This document shows positions 13,404 to 27,100 of a stretch of 64,000 nt of DNA, one piece after another; position 1 is the first letter of the stretch; the number at the start of each line of letters is the position of its first letter. The notes under the pieces are model-generated. The model ran no database searches, was not told the origin of the DNA, and saw only the letters and a program-made list of their open reading frames with translations. This stretch comes from Aquila chrysaetos chrysaetos. Its lineage: Eukaryota; Chordata; Aves; Accipitriformes; Accipitridae. The position numbers and the translations under genes were made by a program. The stretch is from NCBI RefSeq assembly GCF_900496995.4, contig NC_044006.1, forward strand, positions 31,805,120 to 31,869,119, given 5' to 3'.

Positions 13404-16400
13404 GACAGGAAGCAGACTGGCCCATTGAGAATAGTGGAAATGACTCGCTTAGTGTTAAGTTGCAGATAGCCCAAGCTATTCTGCAGTCAGCAACAGATTA
13501 TGTCATTGGATATGGTTTTTATTACACAGTGTGTTTTGGGGAGGAGGGAGTAAGTGTGAGTGTATGCTGAGGTATCTGCACTTGCCTCTGATTGTCATTA
13601 ATAATTCTAACTCTGGTTTGCCCTGTAGGGGCCTCATGTTGAGCAAGCATACATTTCCTGCCTTTTTAGTAGTAACTTTGCTTCTCTTGGTTGAAATCTT
13701 TCCCTTTTGAAGGGATTCACTAACTGACGATTTTCCTTCCCTCCACACACCCTGTTTGTCTTTCACTATCCAAGTTATTAGTAAATGTCCTCACTGGTTT
13801 TCTTTACAGACAATAGTGTCAGATTGTTCTTTTGTGGCATCGCTAGCTATCAGTGCAGCATATGAAAGAAGATACAACAAAAAATTGATCACAAGGTAAG
13901 TAGCTGTTGCTTTCTAAGACCTTTTCAGACTTAATACTGCCAGGCTTTTGCAGTATGTTCTATGACAGTTGGACACAGTAAAAACTAGCATTTGTTTCCC
14001 CTTCATCTCCCTGGGACTCATGTGGCTTCAGCACTTCTGAGAGGGAAGCCAACTTCATACAGACATGTATACAGACACTGGAGTCTAACTTCACATGCAC
14101 TTTGAGGAGCAATAAATAGTTTGGAAGGTTTTGTTTGGTTTTTAATAGAAATTTTACTTATAATGCTTTATAGGTTTATTTTCCTACTTTGCTATGCCAG
14201 CTGCTGTGCAACAGGTGGTCCATCTTGCATCTCATTGTCAAATTAATGTTAACAACACTATCTCAGTCCTACTTGACTGGCACCCTGTGATACATTCAGC
14301 ATGGGTTTGGTAGACTCTGCTGGGAGCCCATTACCAGACCAGTGTGTGAACTTTGTTCCTGCATTTTTTTGTTTTAACCTATACTCATTAGAACTGAACT
14401 TGTATTCTTTTCAAGAGCAGCAAGTTCTGCATGGTTGTCTTCTTCAAATGTTTGACTTGTCATTCAGGCCAGTACTGTATTTATACTACAGATATGTAAA
14501 TAACCTTTGTTTAATAGCAAGATAAATTTGTTTGCCTTGCTTCTGTTGGAGAAACAATTACATTATTTTTGTTATATATTAAGCAGAGAACTGCAGCGAG
14601 ACCAAGGCCTGAAAAAATAAAACCTATTTAAACATCATTATTTTTACTAAATTTGAGTTGTTCTTTCATTAAAAATTCCATATTTTTGTTCAGTATAAAT
14701 TCCAGAAACAGACCATGTTAATCCCATTTTTATTGTTATCAGTGTATGTACAGCTGAGACATTTATGCCACAATCTCTGCCTTTTTTTTTTTTTTTAAAC
14801 AGTATAATTTACCCTCAGAATAAGAAAGGAGAACCAGAATATAATCCATGTGGCAAATACATGGTGAAGCTTCATATCAATGGTGTACCTAGAAAGGTAA
14901 GTGGTTTGGGGGCGTCTTAATACTGTTACTGTTTAATTCATATATTTTAAAGGCTTGGTCTGCTTCACTGTGAAGCTATGCTTGCATAGCAAAAACTTTA
15001 GACAAGTTTTGTTGGAAAGTGCTTTTTGATAGTTAAACCTTTTGAGATTCATTTTGGTTGTGAAGTACGTAACAGAATGTAGGTATTTCTTCTACAGACA
15101 TTCATGAAAATAGCCTCACATTAAATTAATTAAAAAATCTTTCTATTGCTTAAAAGAATTATGAAAACCATACAGAAACGAAATTACGCATCCCATGTTT
15201 ATGATAGGGTGTGCAAGTAATCTACTCTTCCACTCCATCTTAGAAAGGAAGTTACAGAACTAAAAAGTACAGAGGGGTACATCCAGGAAGAGTATAGACA
15301 TGGAATGACCATAGAGGAATGACTCAAATGACCACAGATTTTTAGTAAGGAGAGGAGATGCCTGAAGATATATGACTGAATTTCGTAAACTCACAAATGG
15401 CTTAATTTTCTTTCCAGTGCAATAAATAAGGGCATGGAATAATGTATTTCTTCATATAATACTTAACTGTAGCACTGATTATTGCAGGTTGTAGTGACCA
15501 GTGAACATTTATGGGAGTTCAGAAGCTGAGTGGTCATATTCATGGGGGGGGGGGGGGTAAGGGGAAATTCCTCAAAGGCTATTAATTGCTAAGATAATAA
15601 CCTTTGGGTCAGGAAGTCCTTGAGTTGCAAAATTCTGGAATCTGAATGTTTCATGGAAGTATCATTTAAGTGCTTGCCTTGCTCTTAATACTCTTTCCAA
15701 CATATCTCCTAATGGCCTTTTGTTAGGATGAATGACCATTTGCTCTTCTATGAAAAGGATTATTATTCCTATGCAGATAGAATTTGACCAGAAAATGTGC
15801 TGTGTTGGTAGCCTGTATAGGTAACGGACTAATGCCAATGTGAAACTGAAACATCTGTTCTGGAAAACTGTTTCAGACCACTACAAATACTGCAGTAACA
15901 ATCTGTAATAATGCCAAATATATCCTACCTAATTTAAAGAAGAAATGTTAATACTTTCACAACCGTTTCTTTGGGTTGTTTTTCCTTTCCAGACAGAAGA
16001 AACTTAAATCTGGAACTAGAGACTATGAAAGTGATGTGACACATAGTTTCCTTCCTTATAGATAAATAACTGGTTTTTTTCTGGTGGCTATGAAGCACAG
16101 TCCATGTTCTGTTTCCAAATTAGGTGAGGAATTATTAGGCTTTTCTTTACTTTTTATGCTGGTGATTACACTGAACTTTTCTGTGGCTACCTTTTACAAT
16201 AGATACTAGACATTTTACAAGAGCATGCTGTCATCATCCCCATTTACATAGGGGAAAGCGAGGCAGGTGATCACAGGTCACCCAGTGGACCAGTGCAAGT
16301 AGGAGCTGGCAATAGAATTTCTTGTTCACTTGGGCAAACCACTGCAGGATTGATAGAGGTGTCCATGTATGAGAGCAATGATCAGATCTGGCTATCTCAC

Positions 16401-18120
16401 AAGCTATATATTAATGAGAGTTTGGTTTTATTTTTTAAATACTCCCCAAATACTTTATTAGCTTTATGGTGATTTTTCATTTGTTTATTTCACACAGGTA
16501 ATCATAGATGACCAGTTACCTGTTGATCATAGTGGGGAACTTCTCTGCTCTTATTCTAACAATAAGAATGAATTATGGGTATCACTAATAGAAAAGGCTT
16601 ACATGAAGGTCATGGGAGGATATGATTTTCCTGGATCAAATTCTGTAAGTACTAGATTATTTCTAAGAGGCAAAAATTCCACTTAGATAATCTTGGGTCA
16701 AATAACTGCCCTTCTAATGAAATAAATGAATTGCCTGGGGAGGCAAGTACTGGGTTTGATGTTTTCTTAATTTTTTTTTTCTATTTCTTTCTTTCACAAA
16801 TATGCTTAGCTGTACTTGATGAGATGTATTCCATCAAAATAGAGTGAGCAAGGCATCTTGATGGGCAGAGTTAATCTTAGTTCTCTGACTACAGGATTGG
16901 CACTTACAGTTGGGAAGTGTATGTGTTTATATAGAGTCTAGATGAAAGTGTTGGGTAAAGTCATAATTTTTTTGCCCATATCAATACTGCTGATTTTGGT
17001 TTCTAACTGTCGTTCAATAAATAGGACAGTTCTCCCTCATTAGCTAGGGGAGACAGCTAGGAAAGGAACAGGCCAGTCATTCAGTACATGTCTATAGAGG
17101 AAGGAAGTACTTTGATCCGTGAAAGTTGTTTTTCAGATTGTTCCACTCATTTACATAAATATGTAATGGGTTCCTATAATGTGGTTACTAAAGAAACAGT
17201 CATTGTACTGCAGCTAGGCTGACGTGCAAATTATTCTTCTAAAGAGGGCCAGTTTACTGAAATGAGTAGCCTGCATAATCTTCATTCATTACTTAGGAAG
17301 CATTTCTGATTTTAATTTAAAATTCTTTAAAATTTTGAGAGTATATTTTTGATTTCATGGTACTGTTCACATTCTAGTTGGTGTCTTGATAATTGCGTTC
17401 TTGGAGGGTATACTAGGTAATCATCACCTTTTGAAAAATGATTATGGAGACAAACATGGCTTTGTATAAGGGGAAATGTAGTATACTTTTTAATGTATAT
17501 TTATGTCAGTGTTGGGCTCCTTTGTTTTGGAGGACAGAATCTGGTGAGAATAGCTGTGTTTTATTCTCATTGTCGTCCTCTAACTTGCTATCTGGAAAAA
17601 CAGCTTGACTTGTGACCTTTAATCTCCACCCTTTCCGCCCCCTCTGCTTTCAACTGTATTATAGCTTCTGTGTATAATCAGGGTTACTTACTGGCTGTGT
17701 TGTACTTGTAATTCCTCAAGTTCCCACCTACCAGTGCTGGTTATTGACACTTCAAGCATTTATAGTCTCTGCTTTTGCTTTGAGGAGTACAAAGCAAAAG
17801 AAGAGGGAATAAGCAATATTTTGAGGAGACTAAATGGGGAGATTAAAGCATCTTTTTATGGAAATACATGTCAGGGTCAGCTTTAGCAAAAAGAATATAA
17901 AAGCCAAACCCTGAGCCTTTCAAGTAAAACTTAAATTATTTAAAATGCATATATAATAATAAGGTTCCAAATAGTGCTTCTGAGACTGTGCTTTAAAAGT
18001 CTGTGAATCAATGAAATGAATAGAACACATCATAGAATTGAGCATGATTGATCATTCTCTTATGCTTCCATTGCTCTGAAATTCCAGTTTGTTTCATCAG
18101 TTCTCTTTCTAGCTTGGTGC

Positions 18121-18162
<42 letters not shown>

Positions 18163-21100
18163 AGGCTTATTTGGAAATGTCCTAAACTAATCAAATAAGT
18201 TTTTGTTTGTTTTAATATAGCCTTAATCTTGAGCCTTTTATGTGTAGAGCTATATTGTAACTTGTGTAATCTTGATTTCTTTCAAGGCGCTTTTATAATT
18301 TGTGTACAGACATCATATGCTTACAGATGGATTATCTATTCTGATTTCTTTTGAATGCTTGCATTTCAGAATATTGATCTCCATGCACTGACTGGTTGGA
18401 TACCTGAAAGAATTGCTATGCACTCTGACAATCAAGCTTTCAATAAAGATAGTACTTTCAGAATGCTTTATCAGAGGTAGAACTTTGTTCTCTCCTAAGT
18501 AATTAAAATGCTCTGTATTAGCTGTGTTACCACTGTAAAAGCAGTACAATCACCACAGATCTTTTGGTAGCATTTTGGTACTACTAGAAATTGTGCTTTG
18601 TAAAACCTCCATATACTTTCTGGAAGAAGAATTAAGGTATCAGTGGCTTTGATAGAACAGAAGAGTAAAATATTGTGGAATTTTGTTTGAGGTGATTTTT
18701 CTTCTTTACATATGAAGAAAAAAAAAGACAGTAGCCCATTTCTTGATGAAGAAAATAGAATATAGAATCAGAGAAGAGCAGCTTGGAACCAATATATGTT
18801 AGAAGTGTTTAAAAAGTAGAAGGAAACGTGTTCTGTGTTCCCACACAGTTCCCCAGGACTTTAGCATTGATGTCCTTAGCAAGCAGATATAATATAGTAT
18901 TTCTAATTGTATCACAAGATCTTGGTTATTATGCCCCATTAGTAAATCTGGAGGAGCAGCAAAAGTCTATCAGAACTGCAATACTGATTTTTCAGACCTA
19001 CCATAGCAATTCTACTTATAGTGAAAGATATAGCTGTAATTTACAAATGTCAGCTAGCAAGTACTTTGATTTCTTTGAAAACAGTTTTGTGCAACCAGTT
19101 TCTTATGCATTTTAGTGCAGCAGAAGGGGGATATTCTGTTGACTGAAACATCTGCAAATATGATAAAAGAGCGTGACTCTATTTCTACAGTGCTTTTTCA
19201 TTTGGTTAGGAGCTCTCAAGTTGATTGTCAACAACTTTTCAGATATTTCAGTGTCACAATTTGGAGGTGTGACTGCAATTAGTATGGGATCTAGCCATTA
19301 TAGCATCACTATTGTTCACCTGTGCTAGACTGAAACTGTGTCGATCCATAGTCCAGTGATCCTGTAAACTGTCTAGGGATGCTCAGTATGTACTTGGATT
19401 TTAGCATGGGCTGGGAAATGTGCTAGTGTGTTTTCACAGCAATAATTTTGTGAAATTAATAATTGCAATTCAGAACAATTGCAGAACTCAAGTTGTTGTG
19501 AGTTGACAATTCAGACCCTGTAAGGCCTATGCTGGGGGACACAAAACTTTAGTGTAAATACCTGCAAAAGTATAGAAGCATGAACTTCTCATTCTTCAGG
19601 TTTTGGGAAGCTCCTTTAGAATCCTGGGGGTGTCACAGAGTTGTTAATTTGCTATATGCAGTGATTGGCTAAGTGTTGATGAAACCACATTTGTGTTCAG
19701 CTGATGATCTGTGAAGAGTATCTTTAAAAAGTGACACAGATAGAACTTCAGGTTGATAAATGCTGATTTTTATTTACAAAAAATATGAAATTATATTAAA
19801 ATAATTTTTTGCTTAAAGCCTATACTTAAATACTGAAAGAAAATAGTTCTACTTTCTCAAGCTTTTTCAGGAGTGATTTCTGCTGACTTGTATTCCAGTT
19901 TTTAAAAAGCACGGTCACGCTAATGGACAGTGTAAAAACATACTATTACAGTGTCTGGCAAATGTTAGTTTGCAACTTGCAAGATTTTAATTAAGCTATT
20001 TTTCACCTCTCTTTGAACAGATTTCACAAAGGAGATGTCCTTATCACAACAGCAACAGGGGTGATGTCTGAAGAGGAAGGAGAAAAATGGGGTTTAGTTC
20101 CAACCCATGCGTATGCAGTCTTGGATATAAGAGAATATAAGGTATCAAGTAAAACTGAAGATGTTTCCAGATGCCTGTTTGAAACCTGTCTGTGATGCGT
20201 AGCTGCTGATTTTTTCCTCTAATGGCTAATATAGTTTATTCTGTCTTGAGCTCCACTGGGAAATTCCAGAAAGCTTAATGATGCTGTATTTTCCTGAGCT
20301 ATTCATCCATATTCCATGTTAATACCAAAATTACCTTTACAAGATGAATCCAGCAATTTTATTTTGTATTTCTTTAGGGACTTCGATTTCTTCAGTTGAA
20401 AAATCCCTGGAGCCACTTACGTTGGAAGGGACGATACAGTGAAAATGACATAAGAAACTGGACCCCAGATTTACAAAAATACTTGAACTTTGATCCACGA
20501 ACAGCTCAGAAAATAGACAATGGTAATAAGGTTTAAAAAGTCATTATCTTTTCAGATAATATAGATCTTTGGTGTATCCCTGCTGGAAGGTAGAAGGAAA
20601 TGCTTAAGCACAAGGAGAGGGAAAGTAAAACAAATACTAGAAACTAAATAGCCCCAAATGTTTAGGAAGCGTTTGTGTATTTAAATCTGTCATTTCAGGT
20701 TTGTCTGGGGTTTAAGTAATTTGGACTGTTTAATATATCTCAAATTCATTGAGGAGAAATTACCTCTTTGCTTAAGTGTTGCTACCTCTGTATCTGGGCA
20801 TGGGGGAGTACATTGCAAAGATAACATTCTGACAGTAAGCTGTGTAATGCTGCTTTTTAATACATGAATAGACTTTTTGTGGGTTTTTTCCTCCAATACT
20901 TGCAAATATGTGTCAACATGCTTACTATAATCAGTATTCAAATTAGTCTTGCCTGTATTTGAGGTTATGCACTGGAGGTAAGTGGGTTTTTTTCCCCTTG
21001 CATTACATTAATATGTCTATAAACAAATCTTTACATACACTTTATTTCCAGCTGTAAGTGTAGACTAAGATTGATCTTTCAGACAGTGGTACTACTATGT

Positions 21101-24100
21101 TACTGTCCAGAGAAACCACTTGGAGTGATGCCCAGTGTTGTCCTGTCCCATCTTCCCTAGGGAGCAGAAGAGTGTAGCATCTCAAAAGTCAGTGTGGGTT
21201 TGCTGGTGGAAGGGCAGGTTGCTGGCAGTTTAGAAATTCTGCAGAAGCTGTGTTTTACAATTCAGAAAGAGATATCTGCTCTTTTTTTTTAGTATCCTAG
21301 TTGCTGTCTGTGTATCTCTGTGAGGGAGCCCTTTTGTTCAGTGCCACTCTATTTTGACAACAGTATGCATCCAAACCCGTTAAACTATAGCATTTATTGA
21401 TAAGGAAGAATTCTGATTTAAATATAAAAATATCAGCCCTGGCTTTGTGACAGTTACGAGAGATTAGCTCATTATTTATTTACTGATTCATTTAGTAAGG
21501 AATTTATATCTGTAACATCTAGTAGATAAAATTTAATATAAATTACATTAGAAATTTTAAGGGAGTAGTTTCTTCTGACTGGATTTACGCTCTGGTCTTG
21601 TTGTCTAAGTGTGTAGCTATTATGACTGCATTTTTTTTTAGTGCTGCAAGATCTGCAACTGCCTATGTCAGAGACTTGATTTATAAGGCTCTTACCTCTT
21701 GAGAGTTCATTTCATCAGGAATCTGTCAGCTTGCAGGCATTATTGTTGGCTGGAGTTGCAATTAAGGGAGCTACAGAGAATTAGAATAAATGCATGAGAA
21801 TGTTGTAAAGATGAAGCAGATTCAGGATGCCAAAGCAAGTCATGTAGGTGTTGGAGGAAGTATCTTAGAAATACATTCAGATGTACTCAATGTTGATTGA
21901 ATACTTGATTGTGCTGGATGACTACTGAAGTAGGTTGTTGAATTGTGAGAACCTGTTTGACTATGTAATTTTTTTTAATTTTTTTTTTTTCCTCCCCCCC
22001 TGCCAGAAACCTAGGAAAGGGGGAGGCAGGTCAGAATCGCCTAATGAAGTCTCTCTCAATACAACAGATTCTTTCATATCTTCTGCTGAGTGCTTGAGAA
22101 TGAAAAGCATTCTGAAAGCTTCAGAAAGTCCTTGATGATAAGCAGAGACTAACTTGTTTAACTTGTTTGTTTAGGGAGCTAAGTTTAAATTAGAAATTTG
22201 GGCAATGCAGACATTGCTACTAAGTTTTACAGAAATGTTCATTTATATAAGCTGTATCATTTGCCTGGAAAGAGACTTTTGAAAAACAAGTGAAATCAAG
22301 GTGTCTGGTAAGGAAACAATAACAGCATTTCCTTTGTAGGCATTTTCTGGATTGCCTGGGAGGACCTGTGCCAGTACTATGATGTTATTTATTTGAGTTG
22401 GAACCCAAGTCTTTTTAAAGAATCTACGTGTATTCACAGGTTGGTCCAAAAGATAAAACTTCTGTGTCATTTCCTCACTAAATGTTCTGATGTGGTGTTT
22501 CCTTCCTTCTGTTCCTCCTAGTTACAGCTGAAGAGGTTGAACTCCAACCATGCTCCCTGAGCCTGACTTTACACTTTTAAATTCTCAACCCAGGCTTTGT
22601 TTTTTGACTACTTCTATAACATCATTGGACTCTAGTGACCTTTGTGATGTTCCTTTGGACCTAAGGTTGAGTAACCAGATTCTGACCTCAGTGCCACATC
22701 TCTGTATCAGAATAGAAATCAGATTTTTGTGCAGTCTGTCTTTAAGCAGTGACCAGACAATGCTTGAGTGACCTAGTTTTTATTTGGAATTCATTTTCCT
22801 GGCCAGCAGCAAGTTGTTTGTGCAGTGCATGTTGTCTTTACAGGGTGTGTTCAATGATGTTAGTGTAGTTTAACTAATTCTGTTTTTCACCAGTTGTAGT
22901 TATCATAAGTAATCTTCCTTGCCTGCTGATTTTTTCTGAACATGATACCTGTGTCCTACCTAGTATCTATCACATTCAGTCTTTGTCACCTAGTTTGATG
23001 ATAAGTGGGTGTCTGGGTTCTGGAAAGCAAGGGGTTCTCTATTTTTCCACTCCACTATACTGCACTTTGCCACCGCTTCCACACTGTTTCTGCGTATGTT
23101 AGCTCTGCACAACCTCTTTCATCCATACTGCAACTGCTGATCTTACCGTAAATGCTCCTTCCATATTTGTGTTCAGATTAATTCTAAAATACACTGCGGT
23201 CATGTAGCAAGACGAGATAATGTGTATGCTAATCTCAAAGCTCACCTACTAGTCTGTGTTTCCTTATATTATTAGTGATTGTCATACTGCTGTGTAGGGA
23301 AATGGCTACTGCTATAAAAAGTGGAGTAATGATGGTGATAATTTGAAGCTTAGTTGATAACACAGCCTTCCACACATGCTGTGCAGTTTTAAAAGTGTAG
23401 GAGGGTCAATGGGACTTACGAATAGCTTTATCCACTTCTGTTTCCAGCGTGCCATGCTTTGCATTCAGTCATCAGCACTTTTTATTTTTTCACGTTGTAT
23501 TTTCCTTGTCTAGACAGTTCATGAGGCAGCAGGCAGATTTTGCAATACGGTACCTCAAAGATCTTTAACACTTCATGCAGGCACGCTTCCAAACATGAAA
23601 CAGATAAAATTTTAAAATAAAAATTACCTCGATAAAAAACTGGAGTAAAAAAATTGGCAAGCTTTTGAAACTAACCATAGCTTATATGGGGATTTCTGTG
23701 GTTACAAAAGCATAGGTGTTTTTCACTTAATATTGGTGTATGCAATCACCAATATGACTGTGATCGGGTAGCCTAGGCTCCTTGAATGGTTCAGCTTTTT
23801 CTATGCTTTGTGTGGTTGCAGTCACCATACCAAACAGCCAAGCTGTTTGTATTTATCATTTTTTATTATCATACTTGTGTTGTAGTGAAGTCATTTATAA
23901 AACAAAGCTATAAGATAATGCTTGTGATGCAATTGTATTATGTAACCACTGTCATAGATTCCAGTAGAAAATTAGCCTTCAGTAACTCTGTTACTGATAA
24001 TCGATAGCTCTGTATATATGTAGGACTTGCAAGTTCGTTTTCAAAGCACGAATTAGTATCTTACTCGTCTAATAACATGTCTGTATTACTTTTAGTACTT

Positions 24101-27100
24101 GGGATGCAAAGCAAGGTCCAGTGAAGGATGCCTACAGCCTGGCTAATAATCCTCAGTACAAGCTAGAGGTCCAGTGTCCACAAGGTGGTGCTGCCGTCTG
24201 GGTTCTGCTTAGCAGGCACATCACAGATAAGGTGCCGGGTTCTTTTTCTGTATTATGAGTTCTGCAACATCTTCCATAAACCTTTCTATATAGCTTTCTG
24301 TTATTACTGCTTGTGTGTTCATGTTCAGGTATGAATGCCTCTGTATATGTAAAAATCTTAAATTCAGCAGGTACACATACCTACAAACAAGATTGTTTAA
24401 ATAGACCCAGCATAAAAATTGAGCTAAGTGATTATATTCCACCATAAAGGTTCTGAAGTAACTTTGAATCTTGGGGCCTGAACTGTTGTAAGTTAAATTA
24501 GTGGCAGTTTATTTACTTCAGGTATTTTAAAAAGAATTAGATCAGGTATCTCAATAAATATCAGATCATACCATGTGGCGATCAAAGGAGATGGTAGAAT
24601 GTGTACTTGATTCTGATTAAGTATTAGTTACTTTCCACAGAAGTGTACAACTCTACTTGATTTGTGTTTTTTATAGGATGACTTTGCACACAATCGGGAA
24701 TTCATTACAATGGTTGTATACAAGACTGATGGCAAAAAAGTTTACTATCCAGGTTAGTGTACCTTAATTGTCAAGAAGATTGGTAGAAATAAATGAAGAA
24801 TTGCAAAGGATTTTGTGGTGAGGAAAGGCACTTCTTGCTTTAAAATGAGATGCCTCACTCTGAGAGGTCAATCTTCTGAAATAGTTGTTTAGCTCTGTTT
24901 GACCACCTTCAACAGCCTACACTGAAGGAATAGACTAAGCTGTACCTGTTGGAAGCACATCACGAAGTCTGCATAGTCCTGCTGACACTTATTTTGGCAC
25001 GGCATTTTCTTTATTGTTCTGTTTATTTGCAGTGGCAGTAGTTAATGCTTAGAGGGAACAGATGTTGTGCTTCTGTTTATCTGATCGCATAATTATTTCC
25101 CATGTTTGTGAAATGATTTAAAGGTTTACAGCTTCCACTAAATGAAAATAATTAAGGTTAATTGTTCTATGAACTTGGCTTAGTAAAGTACCTAAGCAAG
25201 CTCATGAGATACAGCTGAATACTTTCAACATATTTCAAAGCATCAGGTATGGAATGTTTAAGAAAAATATTTAGATGTTCAAATTTGTCAAAGTATTACT
25301 CTTGGTCGTTATAGGTCAGATTCTACTCACCTTGAGAAGAAGGGGCTTGGCTTTTGGAGCTTTGTTGTAGCTGCGAAAAAGCCATGTTTGTTTTATTTCA
25401 AGACAGATAGCAGATCTGAAACACAGGTTGAGACACAGGAAGTAAAGGTAATGCCCAGATTGATGGATAGGGTAGATGGCAATGTTAAGGTAGAGCTAAT
25501 AATATAATATTTTTATTTATTCTTTACATCAAGTTAGAGATCTCTGTAAAAATATTTCTTGGAATAATTCAGTGAAGGTGCCTCCTAAGGCAGGTAGGAT
25601 TTGGCCTGTTGCTTTTACAGATAAGGAACCTCTTTAGAACCAGGGTTGCATTCAGGTAGCTGCTCATGCAACAGGTAATAGCAACAGTTAATTAGAGAGT
25701 AGCTTTTAAAGCTCTTTGGTGAAAAGAGTGGAATTTGTGTGGTTTTTTCCTATTTGAGTGGCTGGTAAAGGTTGCATTGTTCATCTCTGGTCTTGTTCAG
25801 TGAACTCTGGTGACCAAGTCCCCTAGAATCCAAGCTGTATTTCTGCAGAAAGCATTTGTTGAGATCTAACCAAATCATTATCTGTTTTTGCAAGAGCTGA
25901 TCTTGTTAAAGCATCTGCTTCTCCTTACGGCCCAAGACTTGCTTCTGGTATTGCTAGTACTTGTAGCAGTGCTTATTTTACACGTGTGTCTTACTGAAAA
26001 CAAGTAGGCAAACCAAATGCACTTGTATAGTGGAGGGAATTGTTCAGTTGTGCTTTTTCGAGAGAGTCTTCCTGCAAGACCACTGGCAAGAACTGGATGA
26101 TTCATATGTTTTGTCTTGCTACCCAAACTCTTTTATAAACTTTTAACCTCACGAGTTCAAACTTGTTTAAAACCTTTTTCTGTGAAAATAGATTGGACAA
26201 GCTGCAGTATTATTTTTACCATCTGTTAAAAAGAGATCAGAACAAAGCAGGTTAATCCTTTAGCAGTGAGGCCGAGATTTCCCATTCCTAAGCTTCTCAT
26301 TGTTTTATATTAATCCTTTCCCCTCTCCCATGTTGCTTTGTGGAAGAAAATAAAAGGACCTGATCCTGGGCCTATTGAAGTAATTGGTTAGACTTGTTCC
26401 TGCTTCACTGAAACGAAAAGAAGTCTCAAAAGAACCAGTTAGAGGCCAAATAACATTGTTTAATTGTAAAAGCAAGTATTTGGGAGGTTTATAATAAGTA
26501 CCACATTTGCATTGGTAGTGGGATGCAACTTCATGTGTGTAATGATCACAAGGATTTGGGGGGGGGGGGGGAGAGAGACAAACTGTGTGTGATTTAGTTA
26601 AAGAAATTAACATGTTTTAAAGTCTCGTTTACCCAGTGGCCAAAGATTTTGGCAGCATGCACTCCAGAACTGTCCAGCCAATGGAGAAGGAACAGACTCC
26701 TCAGAGATTTTTAAAGAGTGCTCAAATGTTCCTTATCTTTCTCTTCAAATTTCAACATAATCACAGTAGGTCTTCCTTGAGTAGTGACATTGATGGGAGA
26801 TTGATAAGCAGTTCTTGCAAGTCGTGGGATTTAAGCCGTACTTTCAAGTGCAGAATTTGTGTCCTGTCATGTGTGATGTACCTCTCCTGAAAATGATAGT
26901 TGCTCTTACCTGTCCTTTTTATGAGCAAATCCTGAGGCTCTATTCTTTTGAGAGCACTCAGGTCTGCTTACAGTCTAGCCTTAGTACCAACAATCTGATT
27001 TTCCTGTCAAAATTCACTGATACAAAATGGCTAAGAAGTTTACCAAGCTGGGGGATTTTTTTGATCAGGGAAAAGTGTTCATCCTTTTATTTTTCAGCTG

